The position numbers and the translations under genes are program-made. 64,000 nt of DNA from a bacterium (GTDB lineage: Bacteria > Krumholzibacteriota > Krumholzibacteriia > LZORAL124-64-63), in contig JAAEOA010000047.1 of NCBI GenBank assembly GCA_024223715.1, forward strand, positions 1 to 64,000, read 5' to 3'. Positions 19,309 to 27,185 of this stretch are shown piece by piece (positions within the stretch are counted from its first letter, which is position 1; each line of letters begins with the position of its first letter). Under the pieces are notes generated by a model. It was given only the letters and a program-made list of their open reading frames with translations, ran no database searches and was not told where the DNA came from.

Positions 19309-20874
19309 TTACCTCTCCGCCTGACCCGGCTGCACTTCACAGCAACCGGCGCCAATGTTGTTTTTCAGGATTTCAGTTTTTAGAAGAAAACTCCCCTGAG
19401 TGACTACCGTTTCCCCTTCGGAGAGTCCGGAAATAACTTCGTAAATCCCATCGTTTGCAGGACCAAGGGTCACTTTTCGGGGATGGTAAGAAGTCTCAGA
19501 TTTTTTAACAAAAACAACATTGCAACAGCCTTCCCATTGAACGGCTTCGCGGGGAATAATAAGTACCGGCTGATGGTTGCGAACCGTTACCCGGGACTTC
19601 GCAAACATATTAGCCCGCAGGACTCCCCTACTGTTGTCCAGTACGGCACGAGCCTGCAAAGTACGGGTGCGGGGATCCAGTTGCGAGCTGATCCAGGTAA
19701 TGTCACCGCCAAAAGATTCTCCCGGCTGGCCTTCCAATTGAAGAACCACAGACTGCCCCTCGGAAACTTCACGCGCATCGGCTTCATAAATATCCAGAAT
19801 GGCCCACATATGAGAAATATCGGCAATGGTGAACAATGGCTGACTGGTATCAAAAACCTCTCCCACACCGGCCTGGCGTTCCACCACCACAGCAGCGAAG
19901 GAGGCGGTCACCGGATATAAGTTGGAAGTATCCATGGTGTGGCGGACTTCATCAACTTGCTCATCAGACAAACCCAACCCCAGCAACTTTTCCCGTGCCC
20001 GGGACAGAGCAATTCGGCCTTCCATGAGACGGGTTTCCGCTTCCAGAAGATCCTGCTCCGTACCCACGCCTCTGTCCAGAAGGTCCTTTTCCCTGGCGTA
20101 ATTTTTTTCCCAGAGACTGGCCGCGGCATCAGCTTGCAGAAAAGTGGCTTTTGCCGCTCCAAAGGCCATGGAATTAATAATGGCCAACACCTCGCCCGGT
20201 TCCACTTTCTCGCCCAGATCTTTTTCCAGGGACGAAACCACGCCACCAACCTGGGAAGCTATTCGAGCGTACCGATTGGCGTTGTAAGTTATGGTGGCAT
20301 TGCAATCCAGAAAACGGGTCAATGGAACCCGCTGCACAGAGGAAAACTCCAGGCCAATTTCCGCCGCAATTTCCTCACGGTCAAAATTGATAACCAGGTT
20401 CTGGGTTAAACAAGTCACCGAAGGTGGACGCTGGATGCGAGGTAAAGAATCGTCCACTTCGGGCTCCTCGTCGGCGCCATCTTTGGGTTCCAAATGAGGG
20501 TTGCAGATATAACACTGAGACTCAGGCCGATCATGACCTCCGCACCAGTCTCCCACAGCTTTGAATGCTGCCACCAAATTGCCATTGCATTGGTAACAAA
20601 GTGCCTCGGGAACATTGTGTCCACCGCACCACCCCAGAGAGTCGATAAGACCAGGACTGCAGAAGGGGCATTCTGATTCATCTATTTCGTGTTCAGCGCA
20701 CCAATTACCATCCGTTGCAGCAGGTGCTGCACCATGCCCTTCACCGGGACCCTGGTCGTGGCTGACTTGTTCATCCTGAGTTGCTTCCTTATTTCCTTCT
20801 CCTGCACCACAGGCCGAAACAAAGACCAGGGAAAGGCTCAATAAAATCAGGAGTAAAATCTTTGTAGTTTTCAT
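19309..20874 (-). CDS. czcB: RND adaptor lipoprotein with three WCxxH..CxxC motifs
   Basis: A 521-residue periplasmic adaptor (membrane fusion protein). The signal ends in the lipobox VSAC with Cys22, so it should be a lipoprotein. Before the adaptor core are three copies of W-C-x2-H-x6-C-x2-C, starting at residues 58, 82 and 110, each with P or D then E before the Cys pair. These are putative metal-binding knuckles. Next come the usual barrel-sandwich, alpha-hairpin and beta-barrel domains (VGGVVSSLEKDLGEKVEPGE, then GVGEVFDTSQPLFTIAD). Near the end are two CC pairs (EGCCNVVF, AGCCEVQPG). The start has GGAGG six bases upstream and overlaps the channel-gene stop by four bases. It should pass metal from the periplasm into the pump. 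Confidence 0.95.
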   Translation of the reverse strand: MKTTKILLLILLSLSLVFVSACGAGEGNKEATQDEQVSHDQGPGEGHGAAPAATDGNWCAEHEIDESECPFCSPGLIDSLGWCGGHNVPEALCYQCNGNLVAAFKAVGDWCGGHDRPESQCYICNPHLEPKDGADEEPEVDDSLPRIQRPPSVTCLTQNLVINFDREEIAAEIGLEFSSVQRVPLTRFLDCNATITYNANRYARIASQVGGVVSSLEKDLGEKVEPGEVLAIINSMAFGAAKATFLQADAAASLWEKNYAREKDLLDRGVGTEQDLLEAETRLMEGRIALSRAREKLLGLGLSDEQVDEVRHTMDTSNLYPVTASFAAVVVERQAGVGEVFDTSQPLFTIADISHMWAILDIYEADAREVSEGQSVVLQLEGQPGESFGGDITWISSQLDPRTRTLQARAVLDNSRGVLRANMFAKSRVTVRNHQPVLIIPREAVQWEGCCNVVFVKKSETSYHPRKVTLGPANDGIYEVISGLSEGETVVTQGSFLLKTEILKNNIGAGCCEVQPGQAER

Positions 20875-22160
20875 TGTATTCCTCCGGTCTGGGCATAGGG
20901 GCCAAGACCCAGCAGACTCATGCGGTCAGCTTCGGCCATGGCTAAATCTCTTTGTATTTGCAGGGCACGCAAACGAATATTTGCGTAGGTTCTTTGGGCG
21001 TCCACCAGTTCCAAAAACATGAGTCGACCCACTCCATAAGCTTGTTGGGCCTGATTCAATCCACGTTCTGCGGCAGGAAGGATTGTAGTTTCCAAAGTTT
21101 CCAGTTGCTCATGCAGGAGGTCATGATTCTGTTTGGCTGTGATCAAGGCAACTTTCCACTCGTTTTCCACCTGACGAGCTTCGTGTTCGACCATTACTTT
21201 CAGGGACTTTGTTTCAGCCAGGCGACCCTGGTTACGATTAAACAGAGGCACGGGAATGGAAATACCGCCCTCGACAAAGTTATCGTCTTCAGGTCTGGCC
21301 TGCCCAAAAGCGAGGAACACACCCAAATCAGGGAATCGTTCCGCACCGGCAACTCGTGCTTCAGCATCGGCGGCAGCCACACCCATTCGTGCTCTGAGAA
21401 CTGCGGGATGATTGGCTACTTTTTCCAAATGGTCCAAACCCCAGGTATGTTTTCCTTCATTGTTTACCAAAGATCCGGAAACCCGATCCAAAGGCAGGTT
21501 CAGACCACCAAGAAGGGCAATTGTTTCTGAATTACTCAACACTCGCTGCCCGCGCAACTGTTGCAAGGAAACTTCCAGATCATAAACTTCAAGCATAGCT
21601 TTGGTCACATGGGATTCTGGTTCCGAACGGGAATCAAAACGGGCTTTGGCTAACTGGAGAGTTTGTTGGGCCCTATTCATAAGCACACCAAAAGTGACTT
21701 CAACTTCCTGAAAATACAATTGGTCAGCCCACAGCTTATGAATCTGTCCGTAAATTTCCCGGCGACTTTGAAGCAACTCATACTGGGCTGACTCTGCCTG
21801 AAAGTTGGCCGCTTCCCGGGCCAATCCGAGGCGACCACCCAGCACCAGAGGTTGCATCAATTCCACTCGCATTTTGTAGGGATTGGGATCAACCAGAAAA
21901 GCTTCGCCAATACCGAATGTCAACTCGGGATTGGGATACAGCCCAGCTTGAACAGCTTGACCGAGCCGGGCACTAATTCTGGCCCTGTCGATACCCAATT
22001 GGGGATTTGTCAGTTCAGCCAGTCGGAACAGATCGTCCAAACTTATTTCAGACTGATTGAGAATGGCATTCACCTCGTCCTGCGGGCCTGTTTGTCCGGA
22101 TGCCACCGGTACCAGACCAGAAATCGCAAGAGCCACTATTAACAACTTAAACCACATCAC
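20871..22160 (-). CDS. czcC: TolC/CzcC-like outer-membrane efflux channel
   Basis: A product of about 429 residues with signal peptide (MWFKLLIVALAISGLVPVASG) and the outer-membrane efflux family repeat. The strands NPELTFGIGEAFLVDPNPYK and LGVFLAFGQARPEDDNF flank long alpha-helical coiled-coil segments, and the sequence has the motif ISIPVPLFNRNQGRLAE. GGAGG precedes a cluster of possible starts. GTG at 22160 has the best spacing and ATG at 22157 is equally possible. The stop overlaps the adaptor start (ATGA), implying coupled translation. It would form the trimeric outer-membrane duct of the CzcCBA complex. Confidence 0.92.
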   Translation of the reverse strand: MMWFKLLIVALAISGLVPVASGQTGPQDEVNAILNQSEISLDDLFRLAELTNPQLGIDRARISARLGQAVQAGLYPNPELTFGIGEAFLVDPNPYKMRVELMQPLVLGGRLGLAREAANFQAESAQYELLQSRREIYGQIHKLWADQLYFQEVEVTFGVLMNRAQQTLQLAKARFDSRSEPESHVTKAMLEVYDLEVSLQQLRGQRVLSNSETIALLGGLNLPLDRVSGSLVNNEGKHTWGLDHLEKVANHPAVLRARMGVAAADAEARVAGAERFPDLGVFLAFGQARPEDDNFVEGGISIPVPLFNRNQGRLAETKSLKVMVEHEARQVENEWKVALITAKQNHDLLHEQLETLETTILPAAERGLNQAQQAYGVGRLMFLELVDAQRTYANIRLRALQIQRDLAMAEADRMSLLGLGPYAQTGGIQ

Positions 22161-22256
22161 CAAGCATCCTCCAGGAGAAGGTCAACATCAAACGACCCGG
22201 ACGAGATGAGTTCTCGCCGCTGCCGAAAATGATTATTCAGAAAGTTTTGGGAAAAA

Positions 22257-22610
22257 CTAGGAGAGGATCTGCGGAGGGTGGAAAAACGAATCGAGGCCAA
22301 CCCAGAAATTGCCCTGGTCCACGACTTGGGTGCGGCCACTGAAGCCGTCAATGTTTCCAAGTCGAACCGAGCCAATCATGATGCAGGCCAAACCGCCGCA
22401 ACTTGATAACCCACAGTCCAGGCAACCAGTTTCGCATCCGCTTTCGTCTTGACAGTCATCAGAACAGGAAGACTCGGCCGCGCCTCCGGCACATGCAGAG
22501 ACTTCATCCTGATGATCAGTGAAATCGCACAACAATTGACCGGAGACAGGTATTGCCACCAGCAGAGCCATACAGACAAGAGCAATGTAAATTGAAGTTT
22601 TTATGGTCAC
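22257..22610 (-). CDS. Cys-rich exported protein leading the efflux operon
   Basis: A 117-residue protein with signal peptide (IYIALVCMALLVAIPVSG) and then a stretch with about eleven Cys among Asp, Glu, Gly and Ser (roughly residues 28-78). It ends in VDQGNFWVGLDSFFHPPQIL. Small periplasmic proteins with metal-binding residues at the head of czc/cus operons are known in Proteobacteria, and this one occupies the same place. A metal sensor or chaperone in the periplasm is therefore a reasonable inference, but I cannot assign a family. Its ATG lies ~38 bases from the predicted transcription start of a promoter with an internal palindrome. The spacing to the channel gene is about 95 bases. Confidence 0.8.
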   Translation of the reverse strand: MTIKTSIYIALVCMALLVAIPVSGQLLCDFTDHQDEVSACAGGAAESSCSDDCQDESGCETGCLDCGLSSCGGLACIMIGSVRLGNIDGFSGRTQVVDQGNFWVGLDSFFHPPQILS

Positions 22611-22654
22611 TACCTGTTTGGGTTTGGAATAAGAGGCTTTTGACTTTAACGAAC

Positions 22655-22683
22655 ATTATATGGGAAGTTCCCAAAAAATTCAA
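22655..22683 (-). promoter_or_regulatory. Promoter of the efflux operon with palindromic operator
   Basis: On the - strand: TTGAAT (22683-22678), 17 bases, TATAAT (22660-22655), a close match to a sigma-70-type promoter. The spacer contains the 13-base palindrome TGGGAA-C-TTCCCA (22661-22673). A regulator bound there would block or reshape the promoter, which fits metal-inducible control. No adjacent regulator gene is present. Confidence 0.75.
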
Positions 22684-22974
22684 GATGTCGGGAAATATTT
22701 GGAATACAATTGTACGCAAACACTAACAAATCATTAAAGTTAGCCACTAACACAATAATTTGGGGAATTCTGATAAATTGTTTCCGACAGGCCGCTTTCA
22801 GTTCTTCCAAAATGGGGCAACTTGATTCGTGCTGTTTTTTTACGACTTACAATGCTTCTGGGAATATTTAACAAAACAGGGTAACCTGGAAAGGAGAGGG
22901 TAGAAATAAAATGCTCCCCAAAAATAATACCATTTGAGACCGGAAAAAATTCCGTCCCAACCAAAGGCCTTGTC

Positions 22975-23790
22975 ATGAATGATCTGAGCGAAAATTCCAG
23001 CAACGAATTCATACTCTCTTTCGAAGACAGCGCCGACCGCGTGCCCGTACTGTGGCTCCACGGATTTCCTCTGAACAATACCATGTGGGACTTGCAGGTT
23101 GCCGGTCTGTCTGACGTTGCCAGATTGATCACTCCCGATCTTCGTGGCCACGGGTTGACCGAAGCAACATCGGTTACTCCCTACAGCATGGAACTTATGG
23201 CCGGGGATTGCATTCGTATTTTGGACCATCTGGGTTGCCAAGGGCCGGTGGTGGTGGCGGGATTGTCCATGGGTGGCTATTTGGCCTTTGAAATTTGTCG
23301 TCGGTTCCCCGAACGTGTAGCCGGGCTCATACTCGCAGCCACCAAAGCCACCGCCGACACCGAGGAAGTGAAATTAAACCGCGACAACTCAGCTCGAATA
23401 GTGATGAGCGATGGTGTCAAACCGGTTGTGGATGGCTTGTTGCCGAAGTTACTGTCACCGAAGGCTTACGAAGATGATCCCGACCTGGTTGATTTTTTAA
23501 GAGACATGATGCTCCTGACTTCACCGGAAGGAATTGCTGGCGCCCAGGGGGCTATGCGTGACCGTCCGGACTCTACACCCGACTTGCCTGATTTGAATAT
23601 CCCGACCCTGATTATTCATGGAGATGAAGACCAGCTGATTCCGCTTGATGAAGCCAAGGCCATGGCAGCTGCGTTACCGGAAGCGGAATTGGTTATCATT
23701 CCAGGGGCTGGACACATGCCAAATCTTGAACAACCCATGGTCTTCAATGATGCAGTGCGTGAATTTCTGGAAGTTTTTTATGGAGAGTAG
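22975..23790 (+). CDS. Alpha/beta hydrolase
   Basis: A 271-residue soluble alpha/beta hydrolase. It has the oxyanion segment LHGFPLNNTMW, the nucleophile elbow GLSMGGYLAFE (Ser), the acid in IHGDEDQLIP and the catalytic His in PGAGHMPNLEQP. The overall pattern resembles 3-oxoadipate enol-lactonase/PcaD-like and general esterase members, but such similarity does not fix a substrate and no aromatic-degradation genes are near. There is no signal peptide. It is transcribed away from the efflux operon and is followed 88 bases later by the RlmI-like gene, possibly in one transcript. Confidence 0.9.
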   Translation: MNDLSENSSNEFILSFEDSADRVPVLWLHGFPLNNTMWDLQVAGLSDVARLITPDLRGHGLTEATSVTPYSMELMAGDCIRILDHLGCQGPVVVAGLSMGGYLAFEICRRFPERVAGLILAATKATADTEEVKLNRDNSARIVMSDGVKPVVDGLLPKLLSPKAYEDDPDLVDFLRDMMLLTSPEGIAGAQGAMRDRPDSTPDLPDLNIPTLIIHGDEDQLIPLDEAKAMAAALPEAELVIIPGAGHMPNLEQPMVFNDAVREFLEVFYGE

Positions 23791-23878
23791 GGTGCATTGT
23801 GTTTGCCAGAAGTTTATAATGAATGGGATAGTATGGTAAAAGATTCCAGTTTCATTCTCGCTGATCGGGAGATTATTT

Positions 23879-25099
23879 TTGAGTCTGCTTTCCACTGAAA
23901 ACATAGCTGTGCAGCTAAAAGCTCCTGTTGTCAGAGCGGTTAAAAAAGGCCATCCCTGGGTATTTGATAAAGGCATATACAAACAGAACAAACCCGGAAA
24001 TTCGGGAGACCTGGCTATATTGTACGATCAAAAACGGGATTTTGTCGGAATTGGGTTATTTGACCCTGAATCTCCCATTAAAATACGTGTTCTTCATCGA
24101 GGCCAACCGACAAAACTGGATACAAAGTGGTTTCAGAAAAAACTGGATTCTGTTTTCCAAAGAAGATCTGAACTGATCAACGATCCTCAGACTACGGGTT
24201 ATCGACTGGTCAGTGGTGAAAACGATGGCATTCCTGGCTTGGTTGTTGATCGGTATGAAGGAACATTGGTTTTTAAGTTGGACACGGTGGCCTGGCTCCC
24301 CCATCTAGAAGCACTGATATCAGTATTCAAAGATTTGCTCGACCCTGAAAGAATTGTTCTGCGCGCCAGCCGTACGGTAATAAACTCCTCCTTCTGCCCC
24401 GCGCACATAAAGGATGGCTGCGTGATTTTCGGAGAAGAACTGAATGGTCCCATAATTTTCCGTGAAAACGGACTGCGATTTGAAGCTGAACCAATTATCG
24501 GTCAAAAGACCGGATTTTTTCTGGACCAGAGAGATAATCGGGACCGGGTGGGCAAGTTATCAAAAGGAGAAACCGTATTAAATGTTTTTTCCTATACCGG
24601 TGGGTTTTCTCTTTTTGCTGCCAGCAATGCAGCAAAATCGGTGACCAGTCTTGATTTGAGTCAACCTGCTTTGGATGCCGCACAACGGAATTTTGACTTG
24701 AACCAGGATATTATTAACATTTCGAAAACTCCCCATATTCTTATGCGTGATGATGCGTTCAGTGCTTTGGAAGAGCTCTCCAAAAAGAGTCAAAAATATG
24801 GCATTGTCATTCTCGATCCGCCTTCATTTGCAAAAAAACAAACCGACATACCGGGAGCATTAATCGCCTATGGCAAATTGGCAAAACTTGGTTTGCAGGT
24901 GTTAAAAAAAGGCGGAGTACTGGTATCAGCGTCTTGCTCGGCAAGAGTCTCCGCAGATGATTTTTTTGAGACTGTAATCAGGGCAGCCGCCGCCTGTGGC
25001 CGCCCGTTACAGGTGATTGAAAAAACGGGCCATGCTGTTGATCACCCCGTTGGGTTTTCTGAAGGTGCTTACTTAAAATGCCTTTTTGCAAGAGGGTGA
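23879..25099 (+). CDS. rlmI: RlmI-like 23S rRNA cytosine methyltransferase
   Basis: A 406-residue SAM-dependent methyltransferase. It has an N-terminal PUA-like domain (KGHPWVFDKGI), a linking domain (YRLVSGENDGIPGLVVDRY) and a Rossmann fold with motif I VLNVFSYTGGFSLFAA, DLSQPALDAAQRNFDLN, the catalytic-loop motif IVILDPPSFAK and VSASCSARV. The RlmI family methylates C1962 of 23S rRNA (E. coli numbering). The start is a TTG. GGGAG lies seven bases before it and no in-frame ATG is close upstream, which supports it. The length is typical. The gene converges with the next one, leaving 31 bases. Confidence 0.9.
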   Translation: MSLLSTENIAVQLKAPVVRAVKKGHPWVFDKGIYKQNKPGNSGDLAILYDQKRDFVGIGLFDPESPIKIRVLHRGQPTKLDTKWFQKKLDSVFQRRSELINDPQTTGYRLVSGENDGIPGLVVDRYEGTLVFKLDTVAWLPHLEALISVFKDLLDPERIVLRASRTVINSSFCPAHIKDGCVIFGEELNGPIIFRENGLRFEAEPIIGQKTGFFLDQRDNRDRVGKLSKGETVLNVFSYTGGFSLFAASNAAKSVTSLDLSQPALDAAQRNFDLNQDIINISKTPHILMRDDAFSALEELSKKSQKYGIVILDPPSFAKKQTDIPGALIAYGKLAKLGLQVLKKGGVLVSASCSARVSADDFFETVIRAAAACGRPLQVIEKTGHAVDHPVGFSEGAYLKCLFARG

Positions 25100-25130
25100 G
25101 ACAAACTCCTCCTGATACTTTTGGCACTGA

Positions 25131-26858
25131 TCACCTGACCAGCACCATCTTTCTTCCTTCGGTTCCTGAACCACTGCTCAACTGATAATAGTAAACTCCA
25201 GAGGGCGTTTCAGCACCGTGGTCGTCCCTTCCGTTCCAATGCACCGACTCCGAGCCTGGCCCGGCATCTCCATCATACAGGGTGCGAACGAGACGGCCCT
25301 GCACATCATAAATCCGCAGTACCACATGTTGTCGACGGGACGTTTCAAATTTTATGTCCGTTGCTGGGTTAAACGGATTGGGGTGGTTTTGATTTAATTG
25401 AAGTCCGGCCATTGGAGTAAGAGGTGCCGGCGATAATGATGAGCCCAGAGTTCCATCCCCATTAAGATTCTGTCCGTAAATATCATAGTTTCCCGAGCGG
25501 TTGTCTGCCCAAATTGCCCGCACGGTTCCATCCTCACCTATGACAGTCATGAGATCGTCCTTACCGCTCAAATTTGTACTCACTCCAACCGCAGCAGGGA
25601 TCCACATTGGTGAGCCGTCAGTATCAACCTTAATGCCGACAACCTGATCCTGACCAAAGGAGTTATAAGGAGCCTGGAAGAATAATCCCATGACTGCATC
25701 GCCAGAATCTTCGGCCCGGACAAAACCTTCAATAGTTGTATCCACAGGAACGATTTGCACACCATTGTCGGTCCACAACCTTTCTCCCGTGGTGCTGATT
25801 CTTTGGGAGAAAACACCCTTTTCGTTTTGGTTGCTGCTCATTTGAATGTAAAAAACCGTGGCTTCGCCACTCGTCGGGTTGAAGGTCAGGTCCGGTGAAA
25901 TTTGAGAGTAGCCTGGATTTGTGGAGACAGGTAAGCCATTGTGTCCATAATCCTCATTACCGTCTTGATCCACATGTTGGGCGCGGGCGGTGAAATTTAG
26001 ACCCGTTGCAACAGACCAGCTGAAGAATGCTCCACCCTGCCCATCAGCAATCATCTGGAAGTAATGGCCCATCGGTACGGTGGCATCATCCATAATCATC
26101 AAATAGTCGGCCCAGACCGGTTGGGCCGAAGCATCAAAACGTTGGGCTTTGATTTGGCGATTTCCCATGAACGAATAGACGGGAACGTAAGCCATGAGGA
26201 ATCCGTCGGTGCCGCACGGGACCATGGATTGGCCTGAGGGCAGACTGTCCGTTCCTTCAGTGACCGATAGGCCGCCAGCGGCAAGCAAGGGTGTGCCTTC
26301 AGAGTTGTACCGCTGAACTTTTATTGATGGACCACCAAAAGTTGAGTCCTGAAACCACGCCACGACAACATCGCCGTTGTTGGTTTCAACCAGGCTGGGT
26401 GGTCCCTTGCTGTCAGCATTGTTGCTCACATCGATGCCATCGGCTCCCCAGGAAAAAGAGCCATCGGAAGCAATTTTATAAACATGGATGTTGGAATTCC
26501 CCCCACGGATATCGGCAAAGGAAACGATGGCGTTGCCACCCGAATCAGCAATCAGGGACCAGTCCATGACCCAGGAGTTCTGGGCGTGACCGCTGACGGT
26601 TATTCCACCATGAGGCCACTGTTCGGTACCGTCGGCGGCCAGCAACTGCAGGTTAACATTGTAGTTACTACTGGAGTTGTCGTACCAGCCGACATAGCAG
26701 GAGCCATCAGGGTTAATAGCCAAATGAGGAACAATCTGATCGCCATCACCGGTCCCCAGAGGCAGATTGACAGCAGATTCGTCGGGCCATTGAGCGAAGG
26801 TGGTGGTGGAGATCAGAAGCAAGAGGACGGGCAAGAAAAGGCGAAAGGCAAAAAACAT
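25131..26858 (-). CDS. Secreted beta-rich protein with FlgD-like sorting domain
   Basis: A 575-residue exported protein. The start is the ATG at 26858 behind GGGAGA. A longer frame adds residues before the signal peptide. The signal peptide is MFFAFRLFLPVLLLLISTTT and on to FAQ. The middle has propeller-like repeats with spaced G-D-W-Y/F-D motifs (VGWYDNSSSNYNV, FADIRGGNSNIHVY, AIWADNRSGNYDIY), typical of extracellular sequence-repeat proteins. The last ~85 residues are the FlgD-like/T9SS type A domain (NQNHPNPFNPATDIKFE ... WNGRDDHGAETPSGVYYYQL ... KMVLVR). I see no catalytic motif. It is surface-located by inference. The role is unknown. Confidence 0.88.
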   Translation of the reverse strand: MFFAFRLFLPVLLLLISTTTFAQWPDESAVNLPLGTGDGDQIVPHLAINPDGSCYVGWYDNSSSNYNVNLQLLAADGTEQWPHGGITVSGHAQNSWVMDWSLIADSGGNAIVSFADIRGGNSNIHVYKIASDGSFSWGADGIDVSNNADSKGPPSLVETNNGDVVVAWFQDSTFGGPSIKVQRYNSEGTPLLAAGGLSVTEGTDSLPSGQSMVPCGTDGFLMAYVPVYSFMGNRQIKAQRFDASAQPVWADYLMIMDDATVPMGHYFQMIADGQGGAFFSWSVATGLNFTARAQHVDQDGNEDYGHNGLPVSTNPGYSQISPDLTFNPTSGEATVFYIQMSSNQNEKGVFSQRISTTGERLWTDNGVQIVPVDTTIEGFVRAEDSGDAVMGLFFQAPYNSFGQDQVVGIKVDTDGSPMWIPAAVGVSTNLSGKDDLMTVIGEDGTVRAIWADNRSGNYDIYGQNLNGDGTLGSSLSPAPLTPMAGLQLNQNHPNPFNPATDIKFETSRRQHVVLRIYDVQGRLVRTLYDGDAGPGSESVHWNGRDDHGAETPSGVYYYQLSSGSGTEGRKMVLVR

Positions 26859-27009
26859 AACAGTCTCCCGATGATATTGAATGACCTGATGGAAAATGGC
26901 AGTATAACACAAGTGACGCCTTTTTGTTGGACATCAGTTGAAATTTTGCCCGGTCAAAAAACTCACCCTTCAAAAGCTAGCTCAATATGGTATGGAATAT
27001 TTTTCTCAC

Positions 27010-27046
27010 AATAGTAAACCGGTCGCCCCTTTGGAGAGACGACCGG
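27010..27046 (-). terminator. Hairpin downstream of DUF5916 gene
   Basis: On the - strand CCGGTCG and CGACCGG form a 7-bp stem around a 14-base loop, followed by the T-rich TTTACTATT. It lies ~140 bases past the DUF5916 stop and past the short open frame at 27055, so it may terminate both. Confidence 0.65.
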
Positions 27047-27054
27047 AAGAAGGT

Positions 27055-27168
27055 CTAACAAATGTCCTCAGCAAAATCGTCGCAGTCGTATCCCTTGGTA
27101 CCGTCGTCCTGCGGATCCTGCTCGTATTTGCGATCAGGAATACCGGTTGCCCAGGCGGCGCCCCGTGT
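27055..27168 (-). other. Short protein-like frame without a start codon
   Basis: After the DUF5916 stop, a 37-codon frame free of stops reads TRGAAWATGIPDRKYEQDPQ, then an acidic tail with two Cys (YDCDDFAEDIC), and ends at TAG before a terminator. It has no ATG, GTG or TTG start and no ribosome site. It looks like the degraded tail of a lost gene, though chance cannot be excluded. Confidence 0.3.
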
Positions 27169-27185
27169 TTAACACCCCCAACAAC

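Noticed and set aside
22840-23241. 133-codon - strand frame over the start of the alpha/beta hydrolase
   Set aside because: It overlaps the hydrolase, whose catalytic motifs are intact, and lacks a ribosome site.
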